Source of the DNA: Corynebacterium accolens
GTDB taxonomy: Bacteria > Actinomycetota > Actinomycetes > Mycobacteriales > Mycobacteriaceae
Assembly (NCBI RefSeq): GCF_030515985.1
Contig: NZ_CP100376.1
Span: 2,121,240-2,126,639, forward strand
DNA: 5,400 nt
Reading direction: 5' to 3'
Shown here: positions 1 to 4,976 of the stretch, in pieces
Position numbering within the stretch: position 1 is the stretch's first letter
Layout of the letters: each line of letters opens with the position of its first letter
The notes under the pieces: generated by a model
Database searches by the model: none
The model's input: only the letters and a program-made list of their open reading frames with translations
Told to the model about the DNA's origin: nothing
Translations under genes and position numbers: made by a program

Positions 1-683
1 CGCTTGGCCAAGGCGCGCCACAGGCGGGTACCCATGCCGGCCGCCATCGCCGCTAGGTGCACCACGATGACCCGGGCAAGCGCAGCAGCGAGGTTCGGCG
101 GGGATACATCGAAGACCTTGCCGGCATCCCACAGCATCACCCAGGCGATGCAGGTCAGTACCACTGGCACGCCAACCACACAGGCGACAAGAATAGCCAG
201 GTCCTTCACGCTGACTTTGTGTTTTACCGCGGCACGCACGCGCACCGCCACCACCGTGGCGAGGATAAGCGCGGGCAAGGCTGGGAGGAACGACAGATCC
301 ACCCCGGCCGCAGATACCGGCGCGAGGTTAAAGACCATCCACGCTTCCGCCACGATGGTGGGCAGCCACGCGAGCGGTGAGCCGAAAAGCAAAAGCGTGC
401 CGAATGCGAGCGCCACAATAATAAGGACAACAATAATATTCGGCAGCGCCGCCGACATGAATAATTGGCGGATGCGCCCGGCCTTCGTCAGCGGGGCCGG
501 CGTGCGACGGGCCTTCGCCTTCGACCCGGCTTTGCGAGCGACGCGTTCTGCAGAATTATGTGGCTTCTGCGTCGCGGTGGCGTGCGGTGCACGAGGGGCG
601 CGCTCTGTCTGCACTGTCCGGCCCCGCGCCTGGCTACGCGGGCGAGGCGTTGACCGAGATTGGGGGCTGGTGTTTTTGTTCAT
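1..683 (-). CDS. DUF6350-like multi-pass membrane protein, N-terminal part (runs off left edge)
   Basis: This is an open minus-strand frame of 227 codons that enters from the left edge, so the C-terminus is missing. The first 72 or so residues are polar and very rich in Arg, Lys, Pro and Ser, as expected for a disordered cytoplasmic head. Hydrophobic segments follow at about residues 81-102, 133-148, 163-184 and 197-217. This architecture matches the actinobacterial DUF6350 family (sometimes annotated as cell division protein PerM-like), whose biochemical role is not established. The ATG at 683 is chosen because an AAAGTGG purine stretch (690-696) lies 6 nt upstream. An in-frame GTG at 701 would add six residues and could serve a leaderless mRNA. 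The gene is divergent from the M23 peptidase at 1130. The reading frame is certain from its length and membrane pattern; the family name comes from recalled architecture and neighbourhood. Confidence 0.78.
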   Translation of the reverse strand, partial: MNKNTSPQSRSTPRPRSQARGRTVQTERAPRAPHATATQKPHNSAERVARKAGSKAKARRTPAPLTKAGRIRQLFMSAALPNIIVVLIIVALAFGTLLLFGSPLAWLPTIVAEAWMVFNLAPVSAAGVDLSFLPALPALILATVVAVRVRAAVKHKVSVKDLAILVACVVGVPVVLTCIAWVMLWDAGKVFDVSPPNLAAALARVIVVHLAAMAAGMGTRLWRALAK

Positions 684-762
684 CGGCGTCCACTTTGCCA
701 CCTTTTGCGCGCGGTAGCGGGGTGGCGCGACGAGGCGCCTCCAAAATCACCGTGGACTTCTT

Positions 763-774
763 CAGTAACTACTG
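763..774. repeat. 12-bp palindrome, possible operator
   Basis: CAGTA-AC-TACTG has perfect 5-bp arms around a 2-bp centre. It lies about 80 bp upstream of the DUF6350 start and just beside the AT-rich TATATAT tract (781-787). That position would suit an operator or promoter-proximal site for either divergent gene. The short length means chance is a real alternative. Confidence 0.3.
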
Positions 775-818
775 TAGACATATATATGGAATAAAGTTTT
801 CCCCCTTATTCCCCACTG

Positions 819-837
819 GTCACAGTAATTTCACACT
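819..837. promoter_or_regulatory. Direct-repeat pair resembling an MtrA-type box (distal)
   Basis: GTCACAGT and TTCACACT are two similar 8-mers separated by 3 bp, giving an 11-bp period (one helical turn). Corynebacterial MtrA sites are described as loosely conserved 8-bp direct repeats separated by 3 bp, and the mycobacterial MtrA motif contains GTCACAG. The pair lies 136 bp upstream of the DUF6350 start and 293 bp upstream of the M23 start, so its target is unclear. Only two repeat units are present, so the call is weak. Confidence 0.35.
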
Positions 838-1001
838 GGGACGCTTCCGCAACCGGCCCCTCAGGTGCACTATTACAGCCTCGGGGCTACCGCGAGGGTT
901 TGGCTTTGAGAGATTTATATCGCACTATGCGTAAAATTCTCCAGAAGTTGCCTGCATGTAGGCTTATTCCAAACCGGCGCGAGAAAAAATTCACTTTTGG
1001 C

Positions 1002-1030
1002 TTGCTGTTATCTTTTTGAGACGCTACTGT
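1002..1030 (+). promoter_or_regulatory. Candidate sigma-A promoter of the first M23 gene
   Basis: A -35-like TTGCTG (1002-1007) is followed after exactly 17 bp by a -10-like TACTGT (1025-1030), which fits the corynebacterial TANNNT pattern. Transcription would begin near 1037 and give a leader of about 90 nt. The phased GTAAC repeats then start just downstream of the expected start site, a position where a bound protein would block transcription. No other -35/-10 pair with good spacing was seen closer to the gene. Confidence 0.4.
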
Positions 1031-1042
1031 TACATCTCGTTG

Positions 1043-1072
1043 GTAACAAGAAGGTCACAATCTCGTAACTAA
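1043..1072 (+). promoter_or_regulatory. Three 11-bp-phased GTAAC/GTCAC repeats, candidate MtrA binding site
   Basis: Three 8-mers, GTAACAAG (1043-1050), GTCACAAT (1054-1061) and GTAACTAA (1065-1072), are each separated by 3 bp, so all three fall on the same face of the helix. An opposed GTTAC (1029-1033) and a further GTAAC (1085-1089) flank the array. The geometry of 8-bp direct repeats with 3-bp gaps is the one reported for the two-component regulator MtrA in corynebacteria. MtrA's known targets there include M23 and NlpC/P60-type cell-wall peptidase genes. The array ends 57 bp upstream of the M23 start codon. The regulator's identity is inferred; the repeat is directly visible. Confidence 0.55.
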
Positions 1073-1129
1073 CCTAAAGACGCTGTAACGCTCTTTTTGA
1101 AGATTGTGAAAGACACGAAAGAAGATTTA

Positions 1130-1885
1130 ATGCGAAGCAAAGTTCAGCGTGGCGCCGGTCGCCATCGCAAGATTGTCACCTCGCAGACCACCAAGGGTCG
1201 TATCGCTGTCATGACCGTTGCAGCCGGTGCCGTGTCCACCGCCGGCGTAGGCGGCGCAGCTGCCGCTAACGTTGAGTCCGACAACACTGCGGCTACCACC
1301 ACCAAGACGCAGTCTGTTGACTACAAGCTTGCCGCTGATACTTCCGAGGTTAACAACGCCCCAGAAGGCTCCTCCGATGCTGCACCACAGATCCTCAACG
1401 TGGCTGAGGCAAAGCCGGTCACCAACTTGGTTGACCAGCTGAGCAAGTCCATCCAAGCTTCCGCTGACCGCGCCGCCGAGGACCTTGCCGCTCGCGCCCC
1501 TTCCATTGCTCGCCCCGCTGAAGGCGCCTTCACCTCTGGCTTCGGCCCGCGCTGGGGTTCGTTCCACTCGGGTGTTGACATCGCCAATGCCATTGGAACC
1601 CCCATCCTCTCCATCATGGACGGCACCGTTATCGATTCCGGCCCAGCCTCCGGCTACGGCCAGTGGATTCGTATCCTCCACGATGACGGCACCATGACCG
1701 TCTACGGCCACATGCAGACCCTCGACGTTGCCGTGGGCGAGCACGTGCACGCAGGCCAGAAGATCGCCGGCATGGGGTCCATGGGCTTCTCCACCGGTTC
1801 CCACCTCCACTTCGAGGTTCACCCGAACTCCGGTGACGCCGTTGACCCACAGGCATGGCTGGCCGAGCGAGGCATTCAGCTCTAA
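1130..1885 (+). CDS. Secreted M23 (LytM-type) peptidoglycan endopeptidase, paralogue 1
   Basis: This is a 251-residue exported zinc metallopeptidase expected to cut peptide cross-links of cell-wall peptidoglycan. Residues 1-46 form a long basic head and a mild Ala/Gly/Val-rich hydrophobic stretch ending in an Ala run suited to signal peptidase I. Residues 47-130 are a polar, Ala-rich linker. The C-terminal 120 residues are the M23 domain: HSGVD gives ligands H146 and D150, YGH gives H194, and HLHFE gives catalytic H226 and ligand H228. All LytM-family active-site residues are present. The ATG at 1130 is preferred because an AAAGAAG stretch (1118-1124) lies 5 nt upstream. In-frame TTG (1097) or GTG (1106) starts would only lengthen the basic head. 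No LysM or SH3b wall-binding domain is seen. The gene appears monocistronic, bounded by the phased repeats upstream and a terminator downstream. The natural substrate bond is not determinable here. Confidence 0.93.
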   Translation: MRSKVQRGAGRHRKIVTSQTTKGRIAVMTVAAGAVSTAGVGGAAAANVESDNTAATTTKTQSVDYKLAADTSEVNNAPEGSSDAAPQILNVAEAKPVTNLVDQLSKSIQASADRAAEDLAARAPSIARPAEGAFTSGFGPRWGSFHSGVDIANAIGTPILSIMDGTVIDSGPASGYGQWIRILHDDGTMTVYGHMQTLDVAVGEHVHAGQKIAGMGSMGFSTGSHLHFEVHPNSGDAVDPQAWLAERGIQL

Positions 1886-1906
1886 GAGCCTTCTTTCCTT
1901 CTTGTT

Positions 1907-1938
1907 AAAGCGCCGCAGATATCCTCTGCGGCGCTTTT
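1907..1938 (+). terminator. Strong intrinsic terminator after the first M23 gene
   Basis: A perfect 13-bp stem (AAAGCGCCGCAGA at 1907-1919 pairing with 1925-1937) encloses the 5-nt loop TATCC. The right arm ends in four T residues. It starts 21 nt after the stop codon. Its strength argues that the phosphatase gene downstream has its own promoter. The A-run before the stem would also allow some termination in the opposite direction. Confidence 0.9.
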
Positions 1939-2071
1939 ACTATGCCTTCCGCCTCGGCACCTCCGCTAGCTCGCAATCACAATCATTCAACGCAGCGTTG
2001 CGGCTGCAGGGTCTGGGACCCGAATCCGCCAACACACCGCAAAGCGCCGAAAAGTATTCCTGCAATTTACC

Positions 2072-2077
2072 TATATG
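2072..2077 (+). promoter_or_regulatory. Possible -10 element for the phosphatase gene
   Basis: TATATG lies in a small AT-rich patch 76 bp upstream of the start codon. No recognisable -35 hexamer sits 16-18 bp upstream of it. If used, the transcript would start at about the first base of the 2084-2100 hairpin. A promoter is required here because a strong terminator separates this gene from the one before it, but the exact site is weakly supported. Confidence 0.25.
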
Positions 2078-2083
2078 CCATGT

Positions 2084-2100
2084 GGCCGCAAGATGCGGCC
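2084..2100 (+). promoter_or_regulatory. Leader hairpin upstream of the phosphatase gene
   Basis: GGCCGCA and TGCGGCC form a perfect 7-bp GC-rich stem with the loop AGA. It lies 53 nt upstream of the phosphatase ATG. A smaller inverted repeat (AGCTG-T-CAGCT, 2105-2115) and a run of five T residues (2119-2123) follow. It could be a 5'-end stabilising hairpin, an attenuator or an operator; the sequence does not decide between these. Confidence 0.5.
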
Positions 2101-2138
2101 CTTAAGCTGTCAGCTGTCTTTTTATCAAGCTCTCCAGC

Positions 2139-2143
2139 AAGGA
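2139..2143 (+). promoter_or_regulatory. Ribosome-binding site of the phosphatase gene
   Basis: AAGGA lies 10 nt before the ATG at 2154. The signal peptide begins directly at this ATG, so this site fixes the start. Confidence 0.6.
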
Positions 2144-2153
2144 ATACCTTTAT

Positions 2154-3794
2154 ATGCGTACACGCACTCTCTCCCTCTTCACCGCCCTTAGCTGTGCCCT
2201 CGCACCCGCACCAGCTCTAGCTTCCGAAAGTGCTACCTACTACTCCACCAAGCAGCATTACCAACCACAGGGCTCAAGCTACGCCCAAGCCCCCAGTGGG
2301 TTTCACCAGATTTACACCTCAACGGTAGATCGCCACGGATCCCGCGGGCTATCAAGCTTTAAATACGATGACCTCGCGCAGCAGATGCTGGAGTATGCCC
2401 AACAACGCGATCAGCTCACCGAGCTCGGTACAAAGCTCATCCCGCAAGTAGAGGCCATGATAGCGGTAAACCGAGAGCTATCCGGTGGCCCTGGCCAAGA
2501 GGCCGGTTATGGAAATCTAACGGAAGTGGGACGAGAAGAGCTCAGGGGCATCGGCAAGCGCAATGCACAGCGCAATGCGGAACTACTGGGATCGATTGCT
2601 AACGATGACCTCAAGGTGAGCTTTACTTCCTCAGGAGAGGACCGTGCCAATGACTCTGGGTGGAATTTCGGGGAAGGTCTACTGGAACAATCCCCGGCAC
2701 TGGCCGAGCAGTTGGGCGATGAAATGACAGATGGCCACGTTAACATCGCCGCACGCCCTGACTTGATGTACGCACACAAGGATAAAAAAGCTGCATCCTA
2801 TGAGCGCTATACAGAGTGGAAGGACTCTCAGGCCTTACAGGAAAAAGTACAGCAGGCCTACGCCAAGCCAGAGTCGCAGCAGGCTGCACGCAGCTTGCTG
2901 GCTAAGATTTTTGCGCCAGAGTTTATCGACGGTTTAGCAGATGGTTCCGTGCACTTTTCCGCCCGAGAAAAGGACGATAAATCCGTTGAGGGCATCGTCG
3001 ATGCTGCCTTACAGTTCTACAACCTTTACATCATCGCTCCAGCTCTAGAGCATGAGGAAAAGGCCCCAGCGGAGGGCTGGATCTTTGATAAGTACATGGA
3101 CGATACCAGCGGACCAACCTTCGCGTACCTGCTTGACGTAGAAGACTTCTATGAGAAAGGCCCGACTATCAAGGGGCAGACGGTTGCCTACGACAACTAT
3201 GAACCACTGCTTGAAGAGATGATTAGAAACGTTCAGGACCGCGCTGCTGGCGGCGACGTAGCGGCTAATTATCGCTTCGGTCACGCCGAGACCATCATCC
3301 CGCTTGCCGCGCTACTGAAGCTGCCAGGGTCCGAGCAGGGGATCCCGGAAGATGATTTATATAGCTGGGATAACTCCGCATGGCGTGGTGATTCTGTCTC
3401 ACCGATGGGCGCGAATATCCAATGGGACGCATTCCAAAATGATCGCGGCGAGACCCTCGTGCGAATGCTCTACAACGAAAAGGAAATCCCGTTCCACGAT
3501 GGCTGTGAGCCTATTTCCGCTGACTCAACGTTTTATACCATCGAGGAACTGGCCGAGTGCCTGCCCTTAAACTCCACCTCAGATCACTCTCAAGCCCACC
3601 TTATTAACGCTGAAGACGCTGCAGATCACCAAGCACCGGTTGATGATTCCCTCTCTTCCAAGCCGCAGTCCTGGGGGATCATCGATGCCATTGCGGGCGC
3701 ACTGGCCATCGGTATAGGAATCGGTGCGGCCAACGCTTTCGGGCCACAAATTCAACAGCTACTGCAGAAATTTAGCAGCCAGCTCCCCTTCTAG
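2154..3794 (+). CDS. Exported histidine-type phosphatase, MINPP/phytase-like, with C-terminal membrane tail
   Basis: This 546-residue protein belongs to the histidine phosphatase superfamily, clade 2. Residues 1-23 are a signal peptide ending in Ala-Leu-Ala. The nucleophile motif is RHGSRGL (60-66), with H61 expected to form the phosphohistidine; the family usually has Pro where this protein has L66. A second phosphate-pocket Arg is likely R164 (SSGEDR). The proton-donor motif is HAE (377-379) within a FGHAETIIPL stretch, typical of the multiple inositol polyphosphate phosphatase branch rather than the HD motif of AppA-type phytases. C451 and C469 could form a disulphide. Residues 508-529 are a glycine-rich hydrophobic segment, followed by a short tail rich in Gln, Ser and Phe. 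This would anchor the enzyme outside the membrane. There is no LPXTG motif. Substrate is inferred only as an organic phosphate, possibly an inositol phosphate. Base composition appears lower in GC than the flanking genes. Confidence 0.88.
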   Translation: MRTRTLSLFTALSCALAPAPALASESATYYSTKQHYQPQGSSYAQAPSGFHQIYTSTVDRHGSRGLSSFKYDDLAQQMLEYAQQRDQLTELGTKLIPQVEAMIAVNRELSGGPGQEAGYGNLTEVGREELRGIGKRNAQRNAELLGSIANDDLKVSFTSSGEDRANDSGWNFGEGLLEQSPALAEQLGDEMTDGHVNIAARPDLMYAHKDKKAASYERYTEWKDSQALQEKVQQAYAKPESQQAARSLLAKIFAPEFIDGLADGSVHFSAREKDDKSVEGIVDAALQFYNLYIIAPALEHEEKAPAEGWIFDKYMDDTSGPTFAYLLDVEDFYEKGPTIKGQTVAYDNYEPLLEEMIRNVQDRAAGGDVAANYRFGHAETIIPLAALLKLPGSEQGIPEDDLYSWDNSAWRGDSVSPMGANIQWDAFQNDRGETLVRMLYNEKEIPFHDGCEPISADSTFYTIEELAECLPLNSTSDHSQAHLINAEDAADHQAPVDDSLSSKPQSWGIIDAIAGALAIGIGIGAANAFGPQIQQLLQKFSSQLPF

Positions 3795-3807
3795 TGCCGT
3801 TCGAGAG

Positions 3808-3826
3808 GCCCCTGCCCGACAGGGGC
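3808..3826 (+). terminator. U-poor hairpin terminator after the phosphatase gene
   Basis: GCCCCTG and CAGGGGC form a perfect 7-bp GC-rich stem around the loop CCCGA, starting 13 nt after the TAG. No T-run follows; the sequence continues TCAAAACGCTTT. Tail-less hairpins are often proposed as terminators in high-GC actinobacteria, so termination is plausible but less certain than at 1907-1938. Confidence 0.6.
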
Positions 3827-3911
3827 TCAAAACGCTTTCAGCCGAGTCCAGTACAGGGCCTTGTCGCAGGTGAATGGCAGTTTTCCACCCCGACACCGAC
3901 AAGCTCAGCCC

Positions 3912-3934
3912 GCCACCCCCACTAGCCACCCCCA
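3912..3934. repeat. 10-bp exact direct repeat with 3-bp gap
   Basis: GCCACCCCCA occurs at 3912-3921 and again at 3925-3934, separated by CTA. The copies are identical. It could be a regulator site or a short slippage duplication; it is C-rich and not recognised. Confidence 0.5.
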
Positions 3935-4000
3935 GAGCTTAAACCAGTACTTCAAACCCGCAACTTTAGCCACTTTCGTAACACGCGCAACAAGCTGGCA

Positions 4001-4020
4001 TGTTCGAAACTTTTCGAACA
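4001..4020. promoter_or_regulatory. Perfect 20-bp palindrome, candidate operator
   Basis: TGTTCGAAA and TTTCGAACA are perfect 9-bp arms around a CT centre. It lies 30-49 bp upstream of the candidate -35 of the second M23 gene, in an AT-rich stretch without a T-run, so an operator is more likely than a terminator. It shares TCGAA/TTCGA half-sites with the actinobacterial LexA box, but the half-site spacing is shorter by 2 bp, so it is not a standard SOS box. The binding protein is unknown. Confidence 0.55.
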
Positions 4021-4049
4021 ATCATGGTTTCTACCAGCATTTTTCCAGA

Positions 4050-4078
4050 TTGCGCGACACCCATGGGCAGGCTAACTT
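4050..4078 (+). promoter_or_regulatory. Candidate sigma-A promoter of the second M23 gene
   Basis: A -35-like TTGCGC (4050-4055) and a -10-like TAACTT (4073-4078) are separated by exactly 17 bp. Transcription would start near 4085 and give a leader of about 130 nt that includes the inverted repeat at 4158-4174. This is the best-spaced pair in the intergenic region, although neither hexamer is a full consensus match. Confidence 0.4.
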
Positions 4079-4157
4079 TTAACTCGTTGCCACAAGCGAA
4101 CGCCAAATGGGGTATTTCCATTCCCTCGGCGTGTCGCACAGGGCAGTTGAAAGACGC

Positions 4158-4174
4158 CAAACCTTCAAGGTTTG
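4158..4174 (+). promoter_or_regulatory. Perfect 17-bp inverted repeat in the leader of the second M23 gene
   Basis: CAAACCTT and AAGGTTTG are perfect 8-bp arms around a single C. As RNA it would fold as a 6-bp stem with a TTCAA loop. It lies 43 nt upstream of the start codon. It has no T-run after it. It may be a DNA operator or a leader stem-loop. Confidence 0.45.
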
Positions 4175-4202
4175 CTCGCCTCGAGACCATGCACAGCCAT
4201 GA

Positions 4203-4208
4203 AAAGGA
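4203..4208 (+). promoter_or_regulatory. Ribosome-binding site of the second M23 gene
   Basis: AAAGGA lies 9 nt before the ATG at 4218, close to ideal. It decides the start in favour of 4218 rather than the in-frame ATG three codons later. Confidence 0.75.
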
Positions 4209-4217
4209 CTTAAACTT

Positions 4218-4976
4218 ATGAAGCGCATGAACCGCGCACGCAGGAATGTAGCGCTAAGCATCATCACGCTTGGCACCGTTTTTGCTACCGGCACCTCCGC
4301 TTTTGCTGCTGATCCAGTGGCCAGCGTGGACGTTTCGAACGGCTCCTCTGAGCCACAAGCCACCAACGTTGATAACGCGGGCGTGATCGACGCCGCCGTC
4401 GGCCTCGCGAATACCGCCGTTGGTGTACTCAACGGCGATGCCACCCCGAAACTTAGCCAGAATGACTCCGGCGGGGTCAACATCGTCTTAGACCCCTCCT
4501 CCGTTCCTGGTCTGGGAGAAGCCTTCACTCCCGAGGGAGACCGCTCCGGGCTTACCCCTGAGCGTGGCAAGGACGCCGCTGGTAATACGGTGGTCTTCCC
4601 CACCTCCGGCACCTTAACCTCGGGCTTCGGTATGCGCTGGGGCGCGATGCACAACGGCATCGACGTCGCTAACCCAGTCGGCACCCCAATCCACTCCGTC
4701 ATGGACGGCACGGTCATTAACTCCGGTCCGGCACAAGGCTTTGGCAACTGGATTCGCATCCAGCACGTCGATGGCAGCATCTCTGTCTACGGCCACATGC
4801 CCGCCAACTCGCTGCGCGTGAACGTGGGCGACCACGTTTCTGCGGGCGACCACATCGCGGACATCGGCAGTGAGGGACGCTCCACCGGCCCGCACCTGCA
4901 CTTCGAAATTCACCCAGGCGGCGGCGCAGCCGTTGACCCAGTGGGCTGGTTCGACGAGCGCGGGATTTCGGTCTAA
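4218..4976 (+). CDS. Secreted M23 (LytM-type) peptidoglycan endopeptidase, paralogue 2
   Basis: This 252-residue protein is a second exported zinc endopeptidase expected to act on peptidoglycan cross-links. It has a compact signal peptide (basic head, hydrophobic core, cleavage after Ala-Phe-Ala at residue 30). Residues 31-128 are a Gly/Ser/Asn/Asp-rich linker, and the M23 domain spans about 129-252. Zinc ligands are H145 and D149 (HNGID) and H228; catalytic residues are H193 (YGH) and H226 (HLHFE). The domain aligns with paralogue 1 almost without gaps, sharing blocks such as TSGFG, MDGTVI, SVYGH or TVYGH, and HLHFE, while the signal and linker regions do not align. No wall-binding domain is visible. 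Its end overlaps the helicase gene on the other strand by 4 bp (CTAA, 4973-4976). Its upstream region differs completely from that of paralogue 1, suggesting different expression. Confidence 0.94.
   Translation: MKRMNRARRNVALSIITLGTVFATGTSAFAADPVASVDVSNGSSEPQATNVDNAGVIDAAVGLANTAVGVLNGDATPKLSQNDSGGVNIVLDPSSVPGLGEAFTPEGDRSGLTPERGKDAAGNTVVFPTSGTLTSGFGMRWGAMHNGIDVANPVGTPIHSVMDGTVINSGPAQGFGNWIRIQHVDGSISVYGHMPANSLRVNVGDHVSAGDHIADIGSEGRSTGPHLHFEIHPGGGAAVDPVGWFDERGISV

Larger units (their letters stand above)
684..1129. other. Divergent intergenic region (446 bp) without a gene
   Basis: This stretch separates two divergently transcribed genes. Plus-strand frames crossing it have no ribosome-binding site and look like read-through of unrelated frames. 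It is more AT-rich than the genes beside it, especially around 775-810 and 980-1020. It contains the palindrome at 763-774, two sets of 11-bp-phased repeats (819-837 and 1043-1072), a candidate promoter at 1002-1030, and small hairpins at 921-931 and 950-963. It is unusually long for a simple divergent promoter, which suggests layered regulation of the peptidase gene or a long leader. Confidence 0.7.
3795..4217. other. Intergenic region (423 bp) upstream of the second M23 gene
   Basis: No frame here has both a ribosome-binding site and a protein-like sequence. From left to right the region holds the hairpin at 3808-3826, a 10-bp direct repeat at 3912-3934, a perfect 20-bp palindrome at 4001-4020, a candidate promoter at 4050-4078, and an inverted repeat in the leader at 4158-4174. 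The 11-bp-phased GTAAC array found before the first M23 gene is absent; only one isolated GTAACAC (3978-3984) is seen. The structure suggests independent control of the second peptidase. Confidence 0.65.

Noticed and set aside
4..717. Long plus-strand open frame of 237 codons over the left end
   Set aside because: It is antisense to the membrane protein gene. Its product is compositionally odd (Ala/Thr/Arg-rich, no domain), while the minus strand gives clear transmembrane segments.
819..837. GlxR (CRP-type) site
   Set aside because: The two TGTGA-like half-sites on the minus strand are in direct, not inverted, orientation.
838..1001. c-di-AMP (ydaO-type) riboswitch, often found before actinobacterial wall-hydrolase genes
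   Set aside because: The conserved ydaO blocks such as GGGGTGAATC and the CCGAATCCG/CAGCTAACC region are absent here and in the leader of the second M23 gene.
1097..1129. Upstream TTG or GTG start for the first M23 gene
   Set aside because: The ATG at 1130 has better ribosome-binding spacing, and the extension adds only charged residues before the signal region. Not fully excluded.
1127..1822. Long minus-strand frame opposite the first M23 gene
   Set aside because: It is an antisense shadow; the plus strand carries all M23 active-site motifs.
2187..2198. Lipobox around Cys14 of the phosphatase
   Set aside because: The residues before the Cys (Ala-Leu-Ser) do not fit the lipobox order, and a good signal peptidase I site follows at Ala-Leu-Ala.
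1942..2220. Plus-strand frame between the first M23 gene and the phosphatase
   Set aside because: It starts at the terminator, overlaps the phosphatase signal peptide in another frame, has no ribosome-binding site and no protein-like features.
4001..4020. LexA (SOS) box
   Set aside because: The half-sites TCGAA and TTCGA are 4 bp apart here, 2 bp closer than in the actinobacterial consensus, and the outer bases extend the palindrome differently.
4079..4780. Long minus-strand frame opposite the second M23 gene
   Set aside because: It is an antisense shadow caused by GC-rich codon bias; it has no recognisable domain.
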